Part shown: positions 14,638-21,446 of the stretch, piece by piece
Numbering within the stretch: position 1 is the first letter of the stretch
How the letters are laid out: each line of letters starts with the position of its first letter
From: a virus
Virus record (IMG/VR): IMGVR_UViG_3300034283_003118
Span: 1-58,919 of that record
DNA length: 58,919 nucleotides
Strand: one strand, 5' to 3'
Position numbers and translations under genes: made by a program
The notes under the pieces: generated by a model
Told to the model about the DNA's origin: nothing
Database searches by the model: none
What the model saw: only the letters and a program-made list of their open reading frames with translations

Positions 14638-15312
14638 TTAGTGTCCCTTCATGGTTTTAAAAATATCATAAAATTCCTGTTTCAGACTGGCATCAGTTTG
14701 AAACAATCCGGTCATTACCGCAGTGGTCATATCGCTCTCATGTTCCCGCACCCCACGCTGAGTCATGCAGTGATGATTGGCTTTCACAACCACAGCCACA
14801 TTGGGAGTTTTTGCAAAATTGCGCAGGGCATCGGCAATTTCAGTGGTCATTTCTTCCTGAATCTGAGGACGACTGGCGATCCAGTGTACCAGACGATTGA
14901 ACTTACTCAACCCAATCACTTCCTGTTCGGGGAAGATTCCCACCCAACAACTGCCCACGATGTTCTGGAAATGATGAGCGCAGGTGCTGCGGATGCTGAT
15001 AGGTCCAGTAGTATACAAGCTCTGATATCCCATGTTGGGAAAACTGGTGATACTGGGCGGTGGTTCAAAGCGGCCACTGAAGATTTCTCGCACCATCATC
15101 TTTGCCACACGTCGAGCCGTGTCACGGGTGTTGTGATCATTGGCAGTGTCAATCACCAAACTTTCCAACACACCCTGCATCTGGCCAGTGACCTCGTCCA
15201 CCAGCAGATCCTGTTCTCCGGCTTCGATGTATTTGTGAATGTTGTGATTGGCAAAAAAACTACCACCATCCTGCTGAATTCTGTTCTTGATCTGTTCGCT
15301 GATTTTTTTCAT
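14638..15312 (-). CDS. folE: GTP cyclohydrolase I FolE
   Basis: 224 residues. Converts GTP to dihydroneopterin triphosphate, first step to 7-deazaguanines and folate. Signatures: S-T-C-A-H-H-F (Zn ligands), V-I-G-L-S-K-F-N-R-L-V, S-R-P-Q-I-Q-E, A-N-H-H-C-M-T-Q-R-G. Length matches the bacterial enzyme. Promoter TTGACA-N17-TATACT ends 12 bases before the ATG. Confidence 0.95.
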   Translation of the reverse strand: MKKISEQIKNRIQQDGGSFFANHNIHKYIEAGEQDLLVDEVTGQMQGVLESLVIDTANDHNTRDTARRVAKMMVREIFSGRFEPPPSITSFPNMGYQSLYTTGPISIRSTCAHHFQNIVGSCWVGIFPEQEVIGLSKFNRLVHWIASRPQIQEEMTTEIADALRNFAKTPNVAVVVKANHHCMTQRGVREHESDMTTAVMTGLFQTDASLKQEFYDIFKTMKGH

Positions 15313-15324
15313 AGTTACTCTTTA

Positions 15325-15353
15325 AGTATAAGTTTATTTCCGTAATCTGTCAA
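15325..15353 (-). promoter_or_regulatory. sigma70-type promoter for folE
   Basis: TTGACA (15353-15348), 17 nt, TATACT (15330-15325), inside the 3' end of the membrane-protein gene. The leader would be only about six bases (GTAACT). Confidence 0.75.
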
Positions 15354-15549
15354 TTTTAATGTTATAGTTTCTGTGCAATAATACAACAAGTATAACCGAA
15401 GCTGACCAGGTTTGTAAGTTATAGGGTATCATCAACACAGGGAACAGAGTATTCAAACTCCACAAAACTAAAAATGGTACGATTGCGATTAAAAACATCA
15501 GCAATACAAAAAACAACAAAAACGAAGATAATTTCAGTAGTGTGTTCAT
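15334..15549 (-). CDS. small membrane protein
   Basis: 71 residues from ATG 15549, which overlaps the upstream stop as ATGA. Two hydrophobic helices: L-L-F-F-V-L-L-M-F-L-I-A-I-V-P-F-L-V-L-W and W-S-A-S-V-I-L-V-V-L-L. No family recognised. Confidence 0.55.
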   Translation of the reverse strand: MNTLLKLSSFLLFFVLLMFLIAIVPFLVLWSLNTLFPVLMIPYNLQTWSASVILVVLLHRNYNIKIDRLRK

Positions 15550-16601
15550 TGAGTTAATACCTTTAACATGATTTTGCAATTTAAAAAATGTGTTTTGAGT
15601 ATATCAATCTGTTGGTCCAGCAAACTCTGATATTGGTCATAATTGTCAGTGAGCTGATTGATAAACTCTGCTAATTGCCCACGATGTTTTAGATAGGATT
15701 GCCAATCCTGAGTCCATGCAGATGGGTAACGAAACTCTGGAAGGTACATTTCACTATAGCTGGCTCGATCTGGCACACAGGGTAAACTACCAGTTAGACA
15801 TCCTTCCATCTGACTGATGCCCAAATTTTCATGCAAGCTGCAACTAAAAGTCACTTTGGTTTCAGAAATTGTCTGATAATACTGTTGTTTATCCAACTTC
15901 TGATCCTGTGTGATTATGAGGTCAGCATTGATGTATCCGGCGAGATCTCGCACAATTTCGGGTTGTTTGTCAGCGTTTAACCGATGTGGCCAGATCACAG
16001 TGTTTTGTTTGGCGTTTTTGCGCAAGTTTTCCAAAGGAGCCACAATCAGTTCATGAGGCTGACCGCTGCGAACAGCTCGGCCCTGATCTGCTACTGGAAT
16101 ATCCAGATTTCGCAAGAACATCTGGCGATGAAACTCAGTGGCAAAATAGTTATAATCACTGGCATAAAACCAGCTGCGTTCCTGATGCCAGGGCCAGGGT
16201 TTTTGCATCTGCATGCCCAGGATGTCTGTGGGATCGTAAGCGCCAGCATGAACAATACTATGTAGTTCCCACTGTGTTTTTAACAAATCACGCATATATG
16301 CTATTTGTGTGATTGTAGGATTCCAAAAATCAGTGAACAAAAAACGGTCTTTGGATGTGATTTGACCTTGATTGTAAAGATCCAAAAAAGAACACATTTG
16401 TGAACTTTTCCAGTAATTGGTGTCACTGAAATTTAAAAAAGCTCCCGGAGTTAAAGTTGTATCTTTTTGAACTCCAGAAATTTGAATCACGTTCCATTGA
16501 CCTTGAGCGTTTGCGTCTATCAATTTGGGAATATTTTCAAACCATTGTTTAGAATAACGACCATCATGTGGTTCTAAAGCAAAAATAATAATATTGGGCA
16601 T
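15546..16601 (-). CDS. GT-B type glycosyltransferase
   Basis: 351 residues. C-terminal half shows the nucleotide-sugar-binding Rossmann unit V-I-W-P-H-R-L-N-A-D-K-Q-P-E and S-L-H-E-N-L-G-I-S-Q-M-E-G, the E-x7-E element of GT4-like enzymes. Placed directly downstream of the DpdA-like gene and upstream of folE, so it might glycosylate the modified base or, more conventionally, a surface glycan. The acceptor cannot be told from sequence. Confidence 0.65.
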   Translation of the reverse strand: MPNIIIFALEPHDGRYSKQWFENIPKLIDANAQGQWNVIQISGVQKDTTLTPGAFLNFSDTNYWKSSQMCSFLDLYNQGQITSKDRFLFTDFWNPTITQIAYMRDLLKTQWELHSIVHAGAYDPTDILGMQMQKPWPWHQERSWFYASDYNYFATEFHRQMFLRNLDIPVADQGRAVRSGQPHELIVAPLENLRKNAKQNTVIWPHRLNADKQPEIVRDLAGYINADLIITQDQKLDKQQYYQTISETKVTFSCSLHENLGISQMEGCLTGSLPCVPDRASYSEMYLPEFRYPSAWTQDWQSYLKHRGQLAEFINQLTDNYDQYQSLLDQQIDILKTHFLNCKIMLKVLTQ

Positions 16602-16645
16602 TGGGTGCCTCCTTCCAGCATACTAGATGTCATAAATGTTCATTG

Positions 16646-18280
16646 TTATTCCTGTTGACTTTCGGTTTCCAAACGATCCAGTGATTGTTCTGACAAACCA
16701 CTATCATCGCGAGTGATTTCCAATTGTTTGATCTGATCACCAAACGTCTTGGTAAATGCAGTACTGCTGTTGACTGCTTTGGGTCCCAGTAGTCCGTTGG
16801 CACTGCTTCCATACACTCGAGTAAACCAATTGTCGTATTCTACAAGTATTTTATTGGCTTGATCCCGAGTTTTCGCTGAGAACAAGCTGTCAACCAGATT
16901 CTCAAAATAACGATCATGATACGGAGTTTGAGTAAGTGAAATCAAACTACTAAACTGTTCAGGTTCTTTAACTTTGACTCTGTGTTTACCTGGATGATTT
17001 TTCTCTCGCAACATGTGTGGTATAATGCCCTGATCAAACAGGCGATTTCCTTCCTGAACTGCTTCTATGTGACAGTAAATGTTATGTGCCATTAGTATAG
17101 CATAACTGAAGCTATCCCAGCTGGTTTTTCCTTCTTTTCCGATCTTATTGAGGTCACCAGGAGCATAGTGACATACATCCTGAATCAGTGTTCTCTGCAT
17201 AATGGGACTGTCCATGAAGCTGGGCCACTGATCAGCTAGGTCCTGCAGAATGGCATCGCGGAACAAACGAGTATCACGAGCATACTTTTTATCATCCACA
17301 CATTTGGCCATTTTGTAGCTCCACTTGCCATCATCTATCATGCGATTTTCGTAATAGACTTGACCATTTGCAGTGGCCAAAAACGGACTGGCACAGTCAT
17401 AACTGATGGTAAAATTGGGATTGTGATAGCGGCGTATGGCTCGCTGAATCTGAGTAAAAGCCATGGCCCATTCCAGTTTGCTGGTGCCCAGATAATGTAC
17501 CCAATCCTGTTTTCCAGTTTCCAATAACCCATCATGTATCAGTGCCACCAGTCGGTGCAAAACCAGATGCATATCGCATTTGTTTTGTGATCCCATGGCC
17601 CAACCATTAAAGTGACGATCAGGATACTTTTGTGGATCACAAAATTCCTTCATGGTTTCGTACCATTCGTCAGCCTGAGTGTGGTTGTCCCCCTGTAACA
17701 CAGTGAGAAATTTGCAGTTGCCGTTGCGATTGTTCATCCAGTACTCATAATTGTAACGAGTGGCAGCCACAGCGCCTTCGTAACTAGAGATTCTGGTGGC
17801 TTCGCGACCACGTGGAGTACGGCTCACCCAGCCGGGAATATCCAGAGTCATTCCGTAATCCATGTAAGCGTCCATCCAGCGCAACACTTTCTCACGTTTT
17901 TCTTGTGCTTTGGCACATCCACTGCCGGGATTCCAGTCACCCTCCCAGACACCCTTGCCGATCTGAAAGCCACCGCTGTCTCCCAGCAGCCAGCTGGATT
18001 CGTCACGGTTGCGAATCATGTCTTCTTTGGGATCTGATCCCAGATCCAGATTGGCGTGCCCTGCTGAGTACAAACTCCAACGATACTGGAAATAACCAGC
18101 TTGTGGATTCAAATAGTTTAATCCTTCAATACCGTCTTCAAATCCTGCAGGAATGCGAGCAGTTTCCACATACTCGCCATGACGTTGTCTGCCAATGTAA
18201 TTGGAATAAAATGTGCTCAGTGCTGGAAGAAATATCGAATAGTCCTGCTGAGCTGCGGTCAAGTTGATTTTATCAGGCAT
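16646..18280 (-). CDS. dpdA: DpdA-like tRNA-guanine transglycosylase homologue (DNA 7-deazaguanine insertion)
   Basis: 544 residues. The TGT-type active-site motif L-L-G-D-S-G-G-F-Q-I-G (aspartate nucleophile region) is near residue 97, followed by M-T-L-D-I-P-G-W, a F-L-T-V-L-Q-G-D segment (about 195), G-W-A-M-G-S-Q-N and Y-D-C-A-S-P-F. DpdA enzymes exchange guanine in DNA for preQ0-type bases and are longer than tRNA TGTs. With FolE, QueD and QueE in the same region, the role is likely base modification that protects phage DNA from restriction. It overlaps the T-fold gene by eight bases. Confidence 0.8.
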   Translation of the reverse strand: MPDKINLTAAQQDYSIFLPALSTFYSNYIGRQRHGEYVETARIPAGFEDGIEGLNYLNPQAGYFQYRWSLYSAGHANLDLGSDPKEDMIRNRDESSWLLGDSGGFQIGKGVWEGDWNPGSGCAKAQEKREKVLRWMDAYMDYGMTLDIPGWVSRTPRGREATRISSYEGAVAATRYNYEYWMNNRNGNCKFLTVLQGDNHTQADEWYETMKEFCDPQKYPDRHFNGWAMGSQNKCDMHLVLHRLVALIHDGLLETGKQDWVHYLGTSKLEWAMAFTQIQRAIRRYHNPNFTISYDCASPFLATANGQVYYENRMIDDGKWSYKMAKCVDDKKYARDTRLFRDAILQDLADQWPSFMDSPIMQRTLIQDVCHYAPGDLNKIGKEGKTSWDSFSYAILMAHNIYCHIEAVQEGNRLFDQGIIPHMLREKNHPGKHRVKVKEPEQFSSLISLTQTPYHDRYFENLVDSLFSAKTRDQANKILVEYDNWFTRVYGSSANGLLGPKAVNSSTAFTKTFGDQIKQLEITRDDSGLSEQSLDRLETESQQE

Positions 18281-18692
18281 GTTCTTTTATAGCTGGATAT
18301 CTAACAAGACATCCACATTCGCCATCCTCACTTACTTCAATTTCCATGTTGCGATTGGTGCCATAACGTTCAGTCAGTTTCAGGTAGAGATCATCAGCCA
18401 GCATCTCCACGCTTTTAAAATCAATGTCGATAGTTCTGGAATCAAACAGACTTTCACAGTGATTTAGCACCTGATGAAATTCCAGTTCACGATCAGTGTG
18501 CCATACCTGAATACTCACTCGAAACTTAAACAGATGACGATGACGGTGGGCCAGATAGCTCACGTCATCCAGCCGGGGATCAACTCCAGCAGCAGGGTAT
18601 CTGTGATACCCTGCTTTCTGAAATGTAACCCAGATCTGTCTGTTTGCACCGATTAGGTTTTGTTCAACAGCTTCTCTCTGATGTTGTGTCAT
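18273..18692 (-). CDS. T-fold protein related to QueD
   Basis: 139 residues. S-Y-L-A-H-R-H-R-H-L-F-K-F gives a zinc-binding H-x-H cluster, and M-E-I-E-V-S-E-D-G-E resembles the C-terminal catalytic Glu region of the 6-pyruvoyl/carboxy-tetrahydropterin synthase fold. It lacks the Cys before the histidines that QueD at 8594 has. Overlaps dpdA, so it probably acts with it. Could be a diverged QueD or a reductase-like T-fold enzyme making a further base derivative. Confidence 0.65.
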   Translation of the reverse strand: MTQHQREAVEQNLIGANRQIWVTFQKAGYHRYPAAGVDPRLDDVSYLAHRHRHLFKFRVSIQVWHTDRELEFHQVLNHCESLFDSRTIDIDFKSVEMLADDLYLKLTERYGTNRNMEIEVSEDGECGCLVRYPAIKEHA

Positions 18693-18696
18693 GATG

Positions 18697-19419
18697 TTAT
18701 TTAGATTGTGCCATCAGGATGTAGGTATAAACCGCCTGACCGCTGTCAATACTAACCTGCATGGCTGCGGTATTATCGTCAATGCTGACGGTCTTATCAC
18801 CAACCTGATTCAGAACACTGATCAGAGGTTTTACAGCCCAGGTTTGTCTTTTGAGCTGAACCTGAACACCCGGATGAAACACAAAAGATCCGTGAATGCT
18901 AGAAACGTCGCCCATTTCGATCATTAGGTTGTTTCCGTCAGTATAAGTGACGCAGTTCACAACATCACTCATGGCCTGAGTTTGGTAATTGAACTTCTGA
19001 ATACTCAGTGCGTTGGGTGAAAATTCCAGCTTCCATTTGGGAGCATGAAAATTCAGACTTGCGATCTTGGAGTTGATTAATTCAGGACTCATCAACCGAT
19101 AAGTGTTCTTGAAGTCACCACTGGCATTGGCAAATCGAATAGTGTCCAGAATGTTTTTCTGATCCCTACCAGTGACGATCTGAGCGTCTTGCTGATATTC
19201 CTGGATGTTCAGGATCACATTCAAACGACCCAGGTTGGGTAATCCTGCCACTGCATCAACAAATTCTGATACTGGATTATGCAGCTTGGCTTGAAATACC
19301 ACAGTTTTGTCTGCGGAAACACCGTCTAGGCAGGTTTCTTTGTCTGTGCCTGAAACTTTGACTTCCTCCAGGTTAACTGCTTTGGTGTAGTTTACGATTT
19401 CTTTGAGTATATTATACAT
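18697..19419 (-). CDS. sliding clamp (T4 gp45-like)
   Basis: 240 residues, close to gp45 (228). Recognised from overall similarity to marine T4-like clamps (L-N-F-H-A-P-K-W-K-L-E-F, F-H-P-G-V-Q-V-Q-L-K-R-Q) and from its place beside DNA polymerase, as in T4. Tethers the polymerase to DNA and, in T4, activates late transcription. A CTAAATA element and an AAAGGA site precede the start. Confidence 0.8.
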   Translation of the reverse strand: MYNILKEIVNYTKAVNLEEVKVSGTDKETCLDGVSADKTVVFQAKLHNPVSEFVDAVAGLPNLGRLNVILNIQEYQQDAQIVTGRDQKNILDTIRFANASGDFKNTYRLMSPELINSKIASLNFHAPKWKLEFSPNALSIQKFNYQTQAMSDVVNCVTYTDGNNLMIEMGDVSSIHGSFVFHPGVQVQLKRQTWAVKPLISVLNQVGDKTVSIDDNTAAMQVSIDSGQAVYTYILMAQSK

Positions 19420-19447
19420 AGTATTCCTTTAATAGTAACATTGTTTG

Positions 19448-19454
19448 TATTTAG
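19448..19454 (-). promoter_or_regulatory. late-type element CTAAATA upstream of the clamp
   Basis: CTAAATA, 28 nt before the clamp ATG. Between them a nine-codon open frame (ATG TTA CTA ...) ends in a TAA that overlaps the clamp start, so a leader peptide is possible but unsupported. Confidence 0.35.
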
Positions 19455-19476
19455 ATCGCAACAGTAATTGGCTCAA

Positions 19477-20466
19477 TTATCTGGCACTGAACAGTGAGCT
19501 AAATGCGTTGATCTGTGGGTTGGTCGCTGTTTGTAAGTCCCAGTCCAGAACACCCAATAGGTTATCTATCTTGGTGTCCACGATGGTTTCTTCCATGAGA
19601 CCCTGGTCAAACGGTAGCTCTTTGAACCACTCGGGTAATCTGAGTTCGTCAATGGGATACGCCACACTGGTATAGTTCATGGGGTTACTGCGCAGCTTAC
19701 ACACGACCACTTTCATGCCGTCCACAATGCCCATGCTGTAACGATCATTGTGGATCTGCTTGAGGGTGTTCCAGTTTAGAGCAGCTCTGACGTGTCCAGG
19801 CACTGTGACTTTGCCTTTCTTACTGATAAGATCTCGATAATGAGTGAGATTGTTTACTCGCTTGGGTGTGCCTTTTTCCCAAGCAGGTCTTGATTGAAAA
19901 TCAGTTTTAAATCTGCGTATGTCATCGATGATTTCTGCACGTTCTAATCCTTTGAGAACTTTCAGCAAAATGTCACTTAGAAACTGTTGCACGACTTTGG
20001 GAGTATCGGCTCGTTTGAGATCCAAGCCCATGGCCTTGAGTTTGCCATCACTTCCGTCAGTATCCAGCCTCTTGCCTTCTAGATCATAGATCAACACAGC
20101 GTAACGCTTCTTGGTGATATATAAACCCTTGCTAGCCACCAGTTCGCGACCACAACGAATAAGATCACCATTGGCACTGGGTGTGTGAAATGCACCTGCA
20201 CAAAAACCAGAGAAACTGTCGTTTACTTGATCTGCGATTGCGTCATACAGACCCACACAGATGTTTTTATCCCATTCCATGGAGCCAGCAGTCACCTCCT
20301 TTTTCACAACGGGCCAAGCACTGAAATAGCAACTGTTGTGCACCAAAATGTTATTGGCAAAAAAATAAGGATTTTCGTTTGAAACACCAATATCATAAAC
20401 ATATTCGTCGTCATACGGCTCAAGTTCTTCTATTGATTCAATCTCTGCTAATTGGTATTCCACCAT
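19477..20466 (-). CDS. DNA polymerase C-terminal half with split-intein C fragment
   Basis: 329 residues. The ATG at 20466 is chosen for AGGAG eight bases upstream. Residues 1-44 are an intein C fragment: Y-V-Y-D-I-G-V-S-N-E-N-P-Y-F-F-A is block F, N-N-I-L-V-H-N block G, followed by the +1 Ser. The extein then runs S-C-Y-F-S-A-W to the C-terminus (about 285 residues, 19477-20334), completing motif C as Y-A-D-T-D-S-C-Y-F after trans-splicing. The remainder is the thumb of a family B polymerase. Total spliced extein is about 894 residues, as in T4 gp43 (898). Confidence 0.9.
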   Translation of the reverse strand: MVEYQLAEIESIEELEPYDDEYVYDIGVSNENPYFFANNILVHNSCYFSAWPVVKKEVTAGSMEWDKNICVGLYDAIADQVNDSFSGFCAGAFHTPSANGDLIRCGRELVASKGLYITKKRYAVLIYDLEGKRLDTDGSDGKLKAMGLDLKRADTPKVVQQFLSDILLKVLKGLERAEIIDDIRRFKTDFQSRPAWEKGTPKRVNNLTHYRDLISKKGKVTVPGHVRAALNWNTLKQIHNDRYSMGIVDGMKVVVCKLRSNPMNYTSVAYPIDELRLPEWFKELPFDQGLMEETIVDTKIDNLLGVLDWDLQTATNPQINAFSSLFSAR

Positions 20467-21404
20467 TGCACACACTCCTGTATAATTCCATCTGGTTTGT
20501 TTATGTAATCACTTTCCCATACTATTTTAACACTAAAGTCTCTGTTTAATGCAGTTTTTATTTTTTCAAAATCATAACTCCAAATTTCTTTAGCTGTTAA
20601 ATTTGAATGCTTGTGAATAAAATCGCCCGAATACATCAATGGATTACAATGCCAATAATCTCCGTTAAACTCAATGATTTTCTTTTTTGATGAACAAGTA
20701 ATATCGTAAAAATAGATTCTATGATTTGCTTTATCCCAAATTGAAAATTGTTTAGTAAATGAAGTATATTTTATCTCAGATCCTAACGCAGTTTGAAACG
20801 CATTAACAAAATGTTTCTCTGATTTACTACAAATTGATGGTGTTCTTCTTTGAGACAATATTTCAATAGCCGCATCATCATCAACTGAAAACTTCTCTTT
20901 AATCCAATCAACATTTGATGACTTTGATTTTTCTTCGTTGTAATTGAGCCATTTTTCTTTTCCTTCGGATCCATACTTTTCAATGAAATATTCTAAAGTA
21001 TTAGTATACCGTTGCTGCTCAACATACGAGTTCCAAATCTCTACCCCTTGTACGCCATGTCGTTTTACGCAGTTTTCCAACGTAACTGACCGACTTTTGT
21101 TATAATCGTCAAACTGTTCTTTACTCCATCCATATTTTTTATTTTTGTATTCAAAACTATTGGTTTCAGCTTGCTTGCTTCTGTAATGTTCCCATTTTTG
21201 AGTACCTAACTCTTGTCCGTACTTTTGGATCATTGTTTGTTTGGTTATTTTACATTTAGCAGCTAACTCTTCGTCAATTAAGATTGAATTGGGGTATTTG
21301 TTTTTGTATTCATCTATGCTTGAAATACCCCCAGTGCATTTGTATTTGAAGTGGGTCCATTGTAGCCTGGGCATAATGCACCCACATTCTAAGCATTTTG
21401 GCAT
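20448..21404 (-). CDS. Vsr-like (PD-(D/E)XK) homing endonuclease between the intein halves
   Basis: 318 residues. The N-terminal L-E-C-G-C-I-M-P-R-L-Q-W-T-H-F-K-Y-K-C zinc element and repeats of Y-G-x-E-x-G-x-x-K-W are followed by a nuclease core with I-Y-F-Y-D-I-T-C and I-I-E-F-N-G-D-Y-W-H-C-N-P-L. The same kind of nuclease lies between the halves of metagenomic fractured genes with split inteins. It overlaps the next gene by 19 nt and is preceded by a hairpin containing CATAAATA. Intact frame; stop is TAG. Confidence 0.85.
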   Translation of the reverse strand: MPKCLECGCIMPRLQWTHFKYKCTGGISSIDEYKNKYPNSILIDEELAAKCKITKQTMIQKYGQELGTQKWEHYRSKQAETNSFEYKNKKYGWSKEQFDDYNKSRSVTLENCVKRHGVQGVEIWNSYVEQQRYTNTLEYFIEKYGSEGKEKWLNYNEEKSKSSNVDWIKEKFSVDDDAAIEILSQRRTPSICSKSEKHFVNAFQTALGSEIKYTSFTKQFSIWDKANHRIYFYDITCSSKKKIIEFNGDYWHCNPLMYSGDFIHKHSNLTAKEIWSYDFEKIKTALNRDFSVKIVWESDYINKPDGIIQECVQWWNTN

Positions 21405-21416
21405 ATTGCGATACTC

Positions 21417-21446
21417 CTATCCGCATAAGTTATTTATGCTTGATAG
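21417..21446 (-). promoter_or_regulatory. hairpin with embedded CATAAATA before the endonuclease
   Basis: Minus-strand CTATC-aa-GCATAA-ataac-TTATGC-g-GATAG: 11 paired bases. CATAAATA (21438-21431) lies in the 5' arm and loop, and the 3' arm GATAG overlaps the AGGAG ribosome site of the endonuclease (ATG 21404). A transcript starting at the late element would lack most of the 5' arm. Resembles the control of the endonuclease at 6.2-7.0 kb, but with a weaker stem. Confidence 0.5.

Noticed and set aside
19421-19450. Nine-codon leader peptide before the clamp
   Set aside because: Short ATG frames overlap starts often by chance, and no ribosome site precedes it. Not claimed as a gene.
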